A DNA stretch of 48,456 bases, from NCBI GenBank assembly GCA_016297585.1, contig JAEDGJ010000003.1:1-48456 (forward strand), written 5' to 3'. Under the pieces are notes generated by a model that searched no databases, was not told the DNA's origin, and saw only the letters and a program-made list of their open reading frames with translations. Below are positions 21,966 to 30,166 of the stretch, in pieces. A program made the position numbers and the translations under genes. Position 1 is the first letter of the stretch, and each line of letters begins with the position of its first letter. Source of the stretch: Clostridiaceae bacterium. Lineage in GTDB: Bacteria; Bacillota; Clostridia; Oscillospirales; QAMX01.

Positions 21966-24900
21966 TGGATCGTCACCCGCGTGCCGCCTCCGACCGCGGC
22001 AATGCTGCCGCCGGCGCTCGCGGCGCGGTTGTCGGTGACGACGGCCGGTTCCGCGCGGTAGGTGCCGGGCAGCACACAGCGCAGATTCAGCGTGACGGTA
22101 AAGCGGGAGGTCTCGTCGGCATACAGGAAGACGCGGACGCGGCCGTTTTCCTCGTTGGCGACCCACCAGGTGTGGTCAAAGCTGTCCGGCATCCCGACAT
22201 AGCGCATGCCGGCGGGCAGCGCCAGCGACAGTTCGGCGGATTCGGTGCCGTCCGGTAACTGAACCTGCACGGTCAGCACCGCACGTCCGCCGGGCGTCAG
22301 GTCGCCGGAGAAGACTTGCGTGACGGAATAGCCGTCGGCGCTGCGTTCGGCACCCTCCAAAGAGGAGACGAAGGAGGCGCAGACCTCGACCTCGCCCGAC
22401 AGCAGCCGGAAGTCGGCGGCAGCGAGCTCGCTTTCGGAAAGCGTCAGCGTAAAGAACCGCACGTCAGCAAAGGACACGGTATGACGCTTGCCGCCGAGCA
22501 CATAGGCAAAGGAGGCGGAAGCATCGGCGGCGGGAAGCCGCGTCAGATATGCCAGCAGCGCGAAGGCGGGGGACACGCGGTCGTTCGGGGTATCCAGGAT
22601 CGCCTCAAACAGCGCGTGCGATTCCGCATCCATGCCGCACAGACGGCAGAGCACCATCGACAGAAGCGACGCGGAAAAGGCTTCGTCGGAGTCCGCGGGA
22701 TCGTCGATGCGGCTGCGGTTCTGCTCATACCACGTCCGCGCTTCTTCCGTGTCGCCGAGCAGCGCCAGGGACACGGCAAGCGAAAGCTCGTCGGTCAGCG
22801 TCAGGTTATTTCCCGAGCGCAGCAGCAGACGGACGTCCGCGAGGATCGGTTCGCCGAGCGCGGCGAGTCCCATGTACGCATAGGCGACTTCATAGGAGGC
22901 GGAATCCCGGGTGTAGAGGACGTTGTAGAGGAAACGGCGCGCCGCCTCCGTGCCGACGGATTCGGGGGAGATGAGGAGCATCCACGCGGTGGCCTCCGCG
23001 GTCGCGTCGCCGTAGGAGAACAGGCGGAAGGCGCCGGTGTAATCGCGGAAGGAGTCGAGGACGGCGGTGCTGTCGGTATCGCGGAGCAGCCGGTCGGCCG
23101 TGACGGACGCGAGCGCGCCGTCGAGCCGCGAGGTGCCGGCGACGGACGCCCGGGACAGCGCCCGCAGCGCGTCGGCATCGGCCGCATCGCAGAAGGTAAG
23201 ACGGACGGGATAGCGCAGCGAATCGAGCTGAACGCCGTCCGAGAGCGCAAAGCAGGAGGAAACCGCAATTTCCTGCCGGCTTTCGACGACGGAGACGGGA
23301 TAGGAGACCGCGTCGGCAAACTCGCCGGAGCAGGCGCGGACGGTCAGCGTATAGACGCCTGCGGGCAGGGTGCCGAGGTTTACATAGGTGAAGCCGTTTG
23401 CGGAACCGGCGATTTCCCGGGTAATGTCCACACTGCCGCCCGAGAGCGTCACCGTATACTGCGGCGCGCCGCCGCCGACCGTGCGGAGGGAGAGGGAAAA
23501 GTCGTCGCCCGTCAGGATTTCCTCGTTATATACGACGTTGAGGAAGTACGGCAGGCCCGTCGGGACGTTCGCGACGCCTTTTCCGGCATAGGGATGCCCG
23601 GAAACGTCCGCGACGGCGACGGCGGTCAGGCGCCAGGAGGTCAGATTGTCCGGCAGCGTAAAGCGCACGGCAGCCGTGCCGTCCGCGCCGGTCACGCCGG
23701 TGAGGAAGGCCGCCGTATCCTTGAAGTCGTCGCGGACGGAGCCGCCGCCGCCCTCGCCGCCGCCTTCCGCGGCAAAGGAAAGGCCGTTTGTATGGTCGAC
23801 ATAGGAGTGATACTGGACGGGACCCTCGAAATAGCGTTCGGCATAGACGCCGGACAGGGGATCGATATACTGCTCCATCACGGCAAACGCCGCGTTGTCG
23901 ACGACGCCGAGCGCGAACGGCGTGGAAACGGGATTGCCGTCCGCGTCGGTGATGCGGAGCGTGACCAGAGCCTCCGCACCGGGTGCATAGGACGCCGCAT
24001 CCGTTTCGATCGAGATGTTCAGCTCCCGCTCGCGGGAGGAGTAGCTGACATAGGAGAGCGAGACCGGATGGATGTGTGCGCCGTCGAAGTAGGCGCCGGA
24101 GAGCAGGACGTTCGGAAGATGCTCCTCGGTAAAGGTCAGCGTATAGGAGCCGGATTCGTTGACGGAGGCGGAAAGCAGGGAATCGTGCCATGCGGAAACG
24201 AGCAGCGTACCGGATGTGACCGGATCCATGCCGCGGTAAAGCGCAAAGGACACATCGCTGCCGACGGCGATGTCGGCATCCGTGAGCCGGCGAAGCGAGT
24301 AGCCGGTGTCATGGGTATAAAAGGGCGTCGAGACGTAGAGCTTTTCTACAAGGGACGCGCCGTCTGGCGTCTCGGCACGGACCGTCACGAGATACCAGAC
24401 GCAGCCGTCATGGGAGAGGGTATGCTCGGGAAGGGAGACGAAGCCGTTTTCGGTACGGAAACTGCCCGTATAGATGTCCGTCTCCACATAATCGTACTCG
24501 TATTTCTCCACGGAGATGTTGTGGATCGGATCGTAGGTGCGGCCGGTCGGGCGGCGAATCTGTTCATGGCGGGTGATCGTGTAGGTGCCGGTCAGCTCGA
24601 CCGGATCGCCCCGCAGCGTCTCAGGACTCGACAGGAAATCGAAGACGGCGGGATTTCCGGCGGAAAAGTCGATGGAATTGGCCCGGATTTCGAGCTTTAC
24701 GCCGGTTTCAGACAGATTCTCTGCGGTCAGCATCGTGTCGGAACGGTAATAGGGGATCGTAATGTTGGCATCGACCCAGACATCCTCGGCGCCGGAGGTG
24801 TTGACCGTACAGTACAGCAGAGCGGGGTACCAGGAGCCGGGTTTGCGCGTCGGCGTATAGGTCAGGGACGCGCGGCCGTCCGCATCCAGCACGGCGGATT

Positions 24901-26842
24901 GCCGGATAGTGCCGTCCGCGGTATCGCAGCGGAACTCGACCTCCAGCCCCTCGGCCGGCGTGCCGTCGTAGAACGTGCCGGAAGCGGTCAGCGTAATGGG
25001 CTCGCCCGCGCGATAATAGGATCTGTCGGCGGTCAGGGTCAGGATATAGGCGGGTTTGGTGTAATCCTGAACGGAGAACCAGCAGGACAGCAGCTCCTGT
25101 CCGTCCGACGCCAGATACAGGTTATGCCCATAGGATTGCAGATTGGAAAAATCCAGCGTTCCCGAAAACGTGCCGTCCGCCGCGACGGAGACGGTCAGCT
25201 CCGGCGCGCCCCCGTCGATGCCGTCGAGATACAGATCGAGCGACTGCGGGAGGGAACCGTCCGCACTGCGGGGCAGGATGCGTCCCCAGAAGCACAGGGA
25301 GTCGGTGGGCTGATAGGCGGAGCGGTCGGTATAGAGGAAGGTATAATAGGATGCCGCGGGAGAGGGTTCCGTGCCGGCGGAGACGGGGATGTAGTCCGTG
25401 TACCGGTCCTCGCCGATGCGGAGCGCCGCGTAATGCTCGCTTTGTCCGATCCGGAAGGACGCGAGGCCCTGCGAGTCGGTAACGGCGCTGCCGGAGCCGA
25501 GGGACACGGAGATACCGGGACAGGGCTCGCCCGTTTCGGAGGAATACACCCATACGACGGCGCTGCCGTTCAGCGTTTCGGCGTAGACGGAGAGCTCGGA
25601 GATCTGGATCAGCTTCTGGAACCGGACGGAGGAGCCCGTCGCGGTCACCTCGGCCAGATACCGGCCGGAGGGGAGCGTTTCGGGGAAAACGAGATACGCG
25701 GTATCCCAGTAATCGTTTTCCGGACGGGCAAGGGAGGCGGTAAAGCTGAAAACGGGCGCGGACGAGGGGGTGTCGAGCAGCACATCGGAGGAATAGCCGA
25801 TGGTGGGAACGACCGCCCGTTCATGCTCGGCGGCAAGCGAAAGGTATTCGTCGGCGCCGGAGAGCTCCCAGACGCGCACGGTGAATTTCTCGCCGTCCAG
25901 GGCTCCGGAAGCGCGCAGCGTGAAGGCGATGGGGTCGGAGGGCAGATAGCTTTCGGTAAAGCTGTCGGCAAGATAGAGGTAAGGCGTGTCCCAATCGGCG
26001 GGGGTGCGGAAGGAGAAGGAATAGTCTTCGGCGAGCACGGCGCCGGAATCGGAGGTAAGCCCCGCGGCGAGGGTCACGGTGAACGCGGTATCGGCGGGGA
26101 GGGACGCGTCGGGGATGAAGACGAGCGTATACCCGTCATACTCCAGATGGCCGGTAATTTCGGGCGATATGGAGAAATAGGCGTCCGCACCGGACGAGAC
26201 GGGCTGGGAAAGCACGATTTCGATGCCGGTATCGGGCGAAAAGCCGGAGGAAAGGTGCGCCGGAAGCGTGGTGGTGACGGTCAGGGAAGCCTCCGTCTGG
26301 AACGCCCAGGTATGCAGGCCTTCCTCCTCCGAGTAGATCGAGATATTGTAGACGGTGTTCTGCGAAAGGGAGGAGGAGGGCACCAGCGCGGTGCCGTTTT
26401 CCGAAGCGGTCAGCGTATAGGGAATGTCCGGCGAAACGGAGAGCACGCTTTCCTCCGTCAGTCCCGTGATGAGGAAGGCGGTGTCGGCGGAGACGTAGTC
26501 GCCTGCGGGATCGGAGGCGCGGACGGAGAGGCGCTGCAGATCCGTCGGGGCGTCGGACTCGGAAGCGCTGCCCTTGTCCGCCGATACGGCGGGCGGAAGC
26601 GTGTTTTCCGGGCCGCGGACCGCTTCGTTTTCGGTAAAACGGGGAATGCCGTAGGAAACCAGCAGGATCACCGCGAGCACCGCGGCGACGGCGGCGGTGC
26701 CGTAAACGGCATAGCGCCGCGGAAGGGATGACCGGTGGGTTTCGGCGGCGCGGCGGCGGACGCTGGCCTTCTGCTCGTCGGTCATGGTGACATGCCGGAG
26801 ACTTCGGTCAACAATTTCACGCAAGTCGTCTAATGAAGGCAT
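21962..26842 (-). CDS. Membrane-anchored alpha-2-macroglobulin-like protein with short cytoplasmic N-terminus
   Basis: A giant protein of 1626 aa. Residues 1-43 are charged and helical (MPSLDDLREIVDRSLRHVTM and on), then one transmembrane helix (about 44-65), then a long extracellular part of beta-rich MG and Ig-like domains. The A2M domain is clear near residues 1035-1090: a Gly-rich EGGGEGGGG, RDDFKDTAAFLTGV and FTLPDNLTSWRLTAVAVADV. A helical region from about 1225 matches the thioester-domain position but the CxEQ thioester motif is absent (GTSRLDGALASVTADRLL instead). The C-terminus is receptor-binding-like. It follows an ECF sigma factor gene by 21 bases with AAGGAG, in the usual place of an anti-sigma factor, so the N-terminus may bind that sigma factor; this is inference. 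There is no cleavable signal peptide. Confidence 0.87.
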   Translation of the reverse strand: MPSLDDLREIVDRSLRHVTMTDEQKASVRRRAAETHRSSLPRRYAVYGTAAVAAVLAVILLVSYGIPRFTENEAVRGPENTLPPAVSADKGSASESDAPTDLQRLSVRASDPAGDYVSADTAFLITGLTEESVLSVSPDIPYTLTASENGTALVPSSSLSQNTVYNISIYSEEEGLHTWAFQTEASLTVTTTLPAHLSSGFSPDTGIEIVLSQPVSSGADAYFSISPEITGHLEYDGYTLVFIPDASLPADTAFTVTLAAGLTSDSGAVLAEDYSFSFRTPADWDTPYLYLADSFTESYLPSDPIAFTLRASGALDGEKFTVRVWELSGADEYLSLAAEHERAVVPTIGYSSDVLLDTPSSAPVFSFTASLARPENDYWDTAYLVFPETLPSGRYLAEVTATGSSVRFQKLIQISELSVYAETLNGSAVVWVYSSETGEPCPGISVSLGSGSAVTDSQGLASFRIGQSEHYAALRIGEDRYTDYIPVSAGTEPSPAASYYTFLYTDRSAYQPTDSLCFWGRILPRSADGSLPQSLDLYLDGIDGGAPELTVSVAADGTFSGTLDFSNLQSYGHNLYLASDGQELLSCWFSVQDYTKPAYILTLTADRSYYRAGEPITLTASGTFYDGTPAEGLEVEFRCDTADGTIRQSAVLDADGRASLTYTPTRKPGSWYPALLYCTVNTSGAEDVWVDANITIPYYRSDTMLTAENLSETGVKLEIRANSIDFSAGNPAVFDFLSSPETLRGDPVELTGTYTITRHEQIRRPTGRTYDPIHNISVEKYEYDYVETDIYTGSFRTENGFVSLPEHTLSHDGCVWYLVTVRAETPDGASLVEKLYVSTPFYTHDTGYSLRRLTDADIAVGSDVSFALYRGMDPVTSGTLLVSAWHDSLLSASVNESGSYTLTFTEEHLPNVLLSGAYFDGAHIHPVSLSYVSYSSRERELNISIETDAASYAPGAEALVTLRITDADGNPVSTPFALGVVDNAAFAVMEQYIDPLSGVYAERYFEGPVQYHSYVDHTNGLSFAAEGGGEGGGGSVRDDFKDTAAFLTGVTGADGTAAVRFTLPDNLTSWRLTAVAVADVSGHPYAGKGVANVPTGLPYFLNVVYNEEILTGDDFSLSLRTVGGGAPQYTVTLSGGSVDITREIAGSANGFTYVNLGTLPAGVYTLTVRACSGEFADAVSYPVSVVESRQEIAVSSCFALSDGVQLDSLRYPVRLTFCDAADADALRALSRASVAGTSRLDGALASVTADRLLRDTDSTAVLDSFRDYTGAFRLFSYGDATAEATAWMLLISPESVGTEAARRFLYNVLYTRDSASYEVAYAYMGLAALGEPILADVRLLLRSGNNLTLTDELSLAVSLALLGDTEEARTWYEQNRSRIDDPADSDEAFSASLLSMVLCRLCGMDAESHALFEAILDTPNDRVSPAFALLAYLTRLPAADASASFAYVLGGKRHTVSFADVRFFTLTLSESELAAADFRLLSGEVEVCASFVSSLEGAERSADGYSVTQVFSGDLTPGGRAVLTVQVQLPDGTESAELSLALPAGMRYVGMPDSFDHTWWVANEENGRVRVFLYADETSRFTVTLNLRCVLPGTYRAEPAVVTDNRAASAGGSIAAVGGGTRVTIQ

Positions 26843-26863
26843 ACAGGGTAACTCCTTTTTCCT

Positions 26864-27415
26864 CTAGTCGGCCAGCACCCGCCGGAGCATGTCGCGTCCG
26901 CGCTTGAGCCGGACGTTGACGGTGGCCTGCGGACAATGCAGGATCTTCGCGATTTCAGCGGTGGAGAAGCCGTTGTAGTAGTACAGAAGTATGGTTTTCC
27001 GATAGATCTGCGGCAGATCGGTGACGGCCTGCAGCAGCGTCATGCGGGTATCGACGTCCGGTTCGCCGTTGTCCTGCGAGGCGGCAAGCTTGCGCTCGAT
27101 ATACTCCTCCTGCGCGTCCTCGTCCTCGGGCAGGAAGAGCGGGCGCTCGCTGTAGGAATGGCGGCGCATCATGTCGCGGCAGACGTTCATCGCGATGGTC
27201 GTGATCCAGGTTTTGACGCTGCACTGACCGCGGAAGCCCGCGTATTTGGTGTAGACCTTGAGAAAGGTTTCCTGTACGGCGTCCTGCGCGAGCTGATAGT
27301 CTTTTAAGTAGAGCGTACACAGGCGCAGGATTTCCGTGCCGTATGTGTTCATCAGATCGTCAAGATCCGGCTTCGGCGCCGCTTCCGTATCGGCAAGTAG
27401 GAAAAACAGGAACAT
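26864..27415 (-). CDS. ECF-type RNA polymerase sigma factor
   Basis: A sigma-70 family factor of 183 aa with only regions 2 and 4. Region 2: LDDLMNTYGTEILRLCTLYL, DYQLAQDAVQETFLKVY, CSVKTWITTIAMNVCRD. Region 4: LPQIYRKTILLYYYNGFSTA, EIAKILHCPQATVNVRLKRG. The N-terminus has an odd hydrophobic run (MFLFFLLADTEAAPKP). ATG 27415 follows GAGGTG; an upstream ATG at 27436 would add seven residues. It is the first gene of the operon with the macroglobulin-like and MEMO proteins, and ECF factors are usually followed by their anti-sigma factor. Confidence 0.92.
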   Translation of the reverse strand: MFLFFLLADTEAAPKPDLDDLMNTYGTEILRLCTLYLKDYQLAQDAVQETFLKVYTKYAGFRGQCSVKTWITTIAMNVCRDMMRRHSYSERPLFLPEDEDAQEEYIERKLAASQDNGEPDVDTRMTLLQAVTDLPQIYRKTILLYYYNGFSTAEIAKILHCPQATVNVRLKRGRDMLRRVLAD

Positions 27416-27549
27416 GGACACACCTCGTTTTATCATCAGGAAACGTTCCCGTTCATGGTATTGGACGGGGATTCACGCTTGTATATTTCAAAAAACGAAA
27501 AAGTTTTTGCGGCAAAGCGGGATAATCCGCAGTTTCCTTTCGCGATTTC

Positions 27550-27578
27550 AGTATAACATAGTCAACATAAAATAGCAA
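27550..27578 (-). promoter_or_regulatory. Putative promoter of the ECF sigma operon
   Basis: Minus strand TTGCTA (27573-27578), 17-base spacer, TATACT (27550-27555), directly after the cwlD stop. The 130-base leader to the sigma start holds GGAAA/TTTCC-like repeats near 27440; a typical ECF -35 (AAC motif) with matching -10 was not evident. Confidence 0.5.
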
Positions 27579-27579
27579 G

Positions 27580-28290
27580 TCATGCGGAAAGAATATGCTG
27601 AAAAACGGAAACGGCGAGACAAAGGCCGAGTTTTGTCTGATACGCGTCGGTTTTCAGCTTCGCTTCCTCGGCGGCGTTGGACAGAAACCCGCATTCGACG
27701 AGGACGGCGGGGCAGGAGACGCTGCGGTACAGGTAGAGATCGGGACTGACCGGCATGACGACGCGCGTATTGGCGGGGTCGGCGGCGTCGATCAGATTGC
27801 GCTGCAGCACCTCGGCGAGAGCCTGCGCACCGTCGGTTTGGTTGTAAAAGACCTGCGCGCCGCTGTAGCGGGACTGACCGAAGTTGTTCATGTGGACGGA
27901 CAGGAGAATGGCGGAGGGCTGCGCGTCGACGATGGCGCGGCGCTCGTGCATGTCGGCGGCTTTGCGGGCGCGGATGGAGGCGTAGGGGCCGCCGGGCGCG
28001 ATATCGGCGTCGGTGGTGCGCGTCATGACCGTCGGCACGCCCAGAAGCGCCAGCAGAAGCTCCGTTTTCTGCGCGACGGCGAGGTTGATGTCCCGCTCCA
28101 GCGCGCCGGATATGCCGACGGCGCCGCCGTCCATGCCGCCGTGTCCCGCGTCGATCACGACGGTGGGAAAACCGGCTGCGGCGGCCGACACCGGGACGGC
28201 GGAGGTCCCGCGGAGCGCATAGGAGATGCTGCCGGCAAAGAGAACCAGCGCAAACAGGAGCATCGCGAGAGTTTTCAGCGTTTCTTTCAT
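27580..28290 (-). CDS. cwlD: N-acetylmuramoyl-L-alanine amidase, CwlD-like
   Basis: A secreted zinc amidase of 236 aa of the Amidase_3 fold, with an N-terminal signal anchor (about residues 7-28). Zinc and catalytic marks: VVIDAGHGGMDGGAVG, Glu in LERDINLAVAQK, His in LLSVHMNN and Glu in VLVECGFLSNAAE. The size, single catalytic domain and absence of wall-binding repeats match CwlD, which makes muramic lactam in the spore cortex and is needed for germination. The ribosome site GGGAGGT lies inside the terminator-like hairpin at 28292-28336. Confidence 0.88.
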   Translation of the reverse strand: MKETLKTLAMLLFALVLFAGSISYALRGTSAVPVSAAAAGFPTVVIDAGHGGMDGGAVGISGALERDINLAVAQKTELLLALLGVPTVMTRTTDADIAPGGPYASIRARKAADMHERRAIVDAQPSAILLSVHMNNFGQSRYSGAQVFYNQTDGAQALAEVLQRNLIDAADPANTRVVMPVSPDLYLYRSVSCPAVLVECGFLSNAAEEAKLKTDAYQTKLGLCLAVSVFQHILSA

Positions 28291-28291
28291 A

Positions 28292-28336
28292 TAAAAATAC
28301 CTCCCATCCGGATTCTATGGCCGGAAGGGAGGTATT
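28292..28336 (-). terminator. Terminator hairpin that also contains the cwlD ribosome-binding site
   Basis: On the minus strand AATACCTCCC-TTCCGG pairs with CCGG-ATGGGAGGTATT (plus 28297-28311 and 28321-28336), followed by TTTTTAT. It ends the upstream membrane-protein operon. Its second arm holds GGGAGGT, eight bases before the cwlD ATG, so the folded RNA would hide the cwlD start. Confidence 0.65.
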
Positions 28337-28344
28337 AGAAGTCG

Positions 28345-28929
28345 TCAGCGGAGGCGTTTATCCTTTTCGCGGGGCTTTTGCTTATAAATGAGGCGATCCA
28401 TCAGCCGGATGAGGTTGTAGCCGTTGTGATAGCCGAGCCAGGCGGCAAGCGGCATGTAGCCGCAGATCAGGATCAGCAGCCAGGAATAGGGGGAGGGAGC
28501 AGAGGTCGCAGAGGTGACGAAGAATAAAAACGGCAGCGTGATGACCCGATAGACGACGGTGAACCAGTTCGGCAGGAACGGCACATAGGTGTTGATGATG
28601 GCGAGCACCGTCATGACGGCCAGCGGCACGGTGACATACAGTGCCGCGCGGAGGGCGCGGTACTTGTCTTCCTTGATATGGCCGAAGAGAACGAGATTCC
28701 GGTCGCGTTCGGCGGTCCCCCAGAAGGCGGTATAGGTGAGGAAGAACATCAGAAACATGCCGACAGCCGAGACGATGAGCGACGACAGCGTCTCGGACAG
28801 GAATGCCGAGCAGATCACGAGCGGAACAAGGCTGACGACCACCGCATAGGCGTAGGTGTTGATGGCGCGGATGATCAGGTATTTGAACGGGCTGGTCATT
28901 TTATTGGGTTCGGCTTGTTTGCGGGGCAC
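28345..28929 (-). CDS. Polytopic membrane protein of unknown function, possibly DUF624/YesL-like
   Basis: A 194-residue protein with four or five hydrophobic segments and a basic C-terminus (YKQKPREKDKRLR). The motif YTAFWGTAERDRNLVLFGHI lies in a loop after the second helix. I do not recognise a firm family. The start is GTG at 28929 with GGAGGG nine bases upstream. It lies 15 bases after the larger DUF624-like gene and is ended by the hairpin at 28292-28336, so the two probably work together in the membrane. Confidence 0.65.
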   Translation of the reverse strand: MPRKQAEPNKMTSPFKYLIIRAINTYAYAVVVSLVPLVICSAFLSETLSSLIVSAVGMFLMFFLTYTAFWGTAERDRNLVLFGHIKEDKYRALRAALYVTVPLAVMTVLAIINTYVPFLPNWFTVVYRVITLPFLFFVTSATSAPSPYSWLLILICGYMPLAAWLGYHNGYNLIRLMDRLIYKQKPREKDKRLR

Positions 28930-28944
28930 TTTGAAAATCCCTCC

Positions 28945-29988
28945 TTAGTCGTTGGAACCGCGGTCGTTCGGCGTATCGTCTTTATGGGGGGCATTGTCCG
29001 AGAAGGGCAGCATCTCCGGGGGTCTGCCGTCGTCGTCGCTGTCGTTTCCGCGCAGGGAAGCGGCGGAGGAGCGGGCGCTGACGTCGTCCGAGAACAGGGA
29101 TTCGGGCGTTTCCTTTGTATCCTCCTCTTCGAGGATGGTGATCGTGCCGTCCTCGTTCTGACGGCGGGGCTTGAGCATGTATTTTTCCACAACGGGGTAG
29201 GCGTTGAAGGTGGTGATGAAGCCGACGAGCGAGTAGGTCAGCGTCAGCATCAGGGGGATCGGCACGAACAGCGTCGCGGCGATGACCAGACCGGAGAAGA
29301 GGATCGTGCAGAGGTTGCGGACGATGCCCAGAACGGAGAAGATCCAGGAGTTGCGCAGGATCGAGACGACGGACATGTCGAACGTGACCATGATCAGATA
29401 GATGTAGAAGCGCATGACGGTGTAGACGATAAAGATCACGATCGCGACATAGCGGAAGACGAACAGGTACTGTCCGAGCGTGGAGCTGCCGGTGAGGTCA
29501 AGGCTCATATACAGTACGAAGCTGACCCAGACGAGGATGTCGATGATGCCGACGGCGAGACCCTGCTTGAAGTTGGAGCGGAGGCGCTCCCAGAAGTCGC
29601 CCCAGACCCAGGAGTGCTCCTCGCGGGCGAACTGGCGCCACACATAGGTGGCGGCGGCGGTGGCGGGACCCATCAGAATGGCGGAAAGCGCGACCAGCAC
29701 ATAGCCGAGGTTTGCCGGCAGCCCGAAGACCGTCATCGTGAAGATGTACATCGTCATGTCGTCGGCGAACAGGGTGGCGTCCAGGCCGAAGGCGGAGCAG
29801 ACCCAGATGACGAAGGCGGAGACGAACGGGAAGGTGATGACGGCGTACATGATGTTCAGCAGCATCAGCTTCCAGAACTTGCGGAAATACAGCTCAAAGA
29901 ACAAAAAGAAGCGCTTTTTTTCCGGAGCGTCTTTCGAAACGCCTTTACCGGGCTTTGCATAGTTGAACAATCCGAAGAAACCGGCCAT
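28945..29988 (-). CDS. DUF624/YesL-like membrane protein with acidic tail
   Basis: A 347-residue membrane protein with about six helices. The N-terminal MAGFFGLFNYAKPGKGVSKD and FELYFRKFWKLMLLNIMYAV, and ILMGPATAAATYVWRQFARE, are typical of DUF624 (YesL) proteins, many of which sit beside sugar ABC transporters; here none is near. The last 75 residues are hydrophilic and rich in Asp, Ser and Glu, a disordered cytoplasmic tail. ATG 29988 has AAGGGGAT upstream; an ATG at 30012 would add eight residues. Confidence 0.75.
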   Translation of the reverse strand: MAGFFGLFNYAKPGKGVSKDAPEKKRFFLFFELYFRKFWKLMLLNIMYAVITFPFVSAFVIWVCSAFGLDATLFADDMTMYIFTMTVFGLPANLGYVLVALSAILMGPATAAATYVWRQFAREEHSWVWGDFWERLRSNFKQGLAVGIIDILVWVSFVLYMSLDLTGSSTLGQYLFVFRYVAIVIFIVYTVMRFYIYLIMVTFDMSVVSILRNSWIFSVLGIVRNLCTILFSGLVIAATLFVPIPLMLTLTYSLVGFITTFNAYPVVEKYMLKPRRQNEDGTITILEEEDTKETPESLFSDDVSARSSAASLRGNDSDDDGRPPEMLPFSDNAPHKDDTPNDRGSND

Positions 29989-30041
29989 GATCGAGGATCC
30001 CCTTTGCATCAAGTGTGTTTATGAAAAAGGTAACGTCCCCT

Positions 30042-30070
30042 ATTATAACGCGAACTTTGTAAAATGTAAA
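30042..30070 (-). promoter_or_regulatory. Sigma-A promoter of the DUF624-like operon
   Basis: Minus strand TTTACA (30065-30070), 17-base spacer, TATAAT (30042-30047), 53 bases before the start codon. Confidence 0.7.
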
Positions 30071-30100
30071 GGCGGAACGGTGAATATTATATGAATTTTA

Positions 30101-30140
30101 CGGCGCATGGGAGAATATGACGATTCCCCTGCATGCGCCG
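30101..30140 (-). terminator. Hairpin, probable terminator after xerD
   Basis: CGGCGCATG (30101-30109) pairs with CATGCGCCG (30132-30140), with extra inner pairing. On the minus strand an AT-rich tail TAAAATTCATATAA follows, which is weaker than a normal T run. Confidence 0.5.
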
Positions 30141-30166
30141 CGGATGGATTTTGGATAAATAATCGG

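Noticed and set aside
22316..26731. Plus-strand open frame of 1471 codons opposite the macroglobulin gene
   Set aside because: Antisense shadow: Gly/Arg/Asp-rich with no domain pattern, whereas the minus-strand protein shows the A2M signature, a membrane helix, ribosome site and coupled neighbours.
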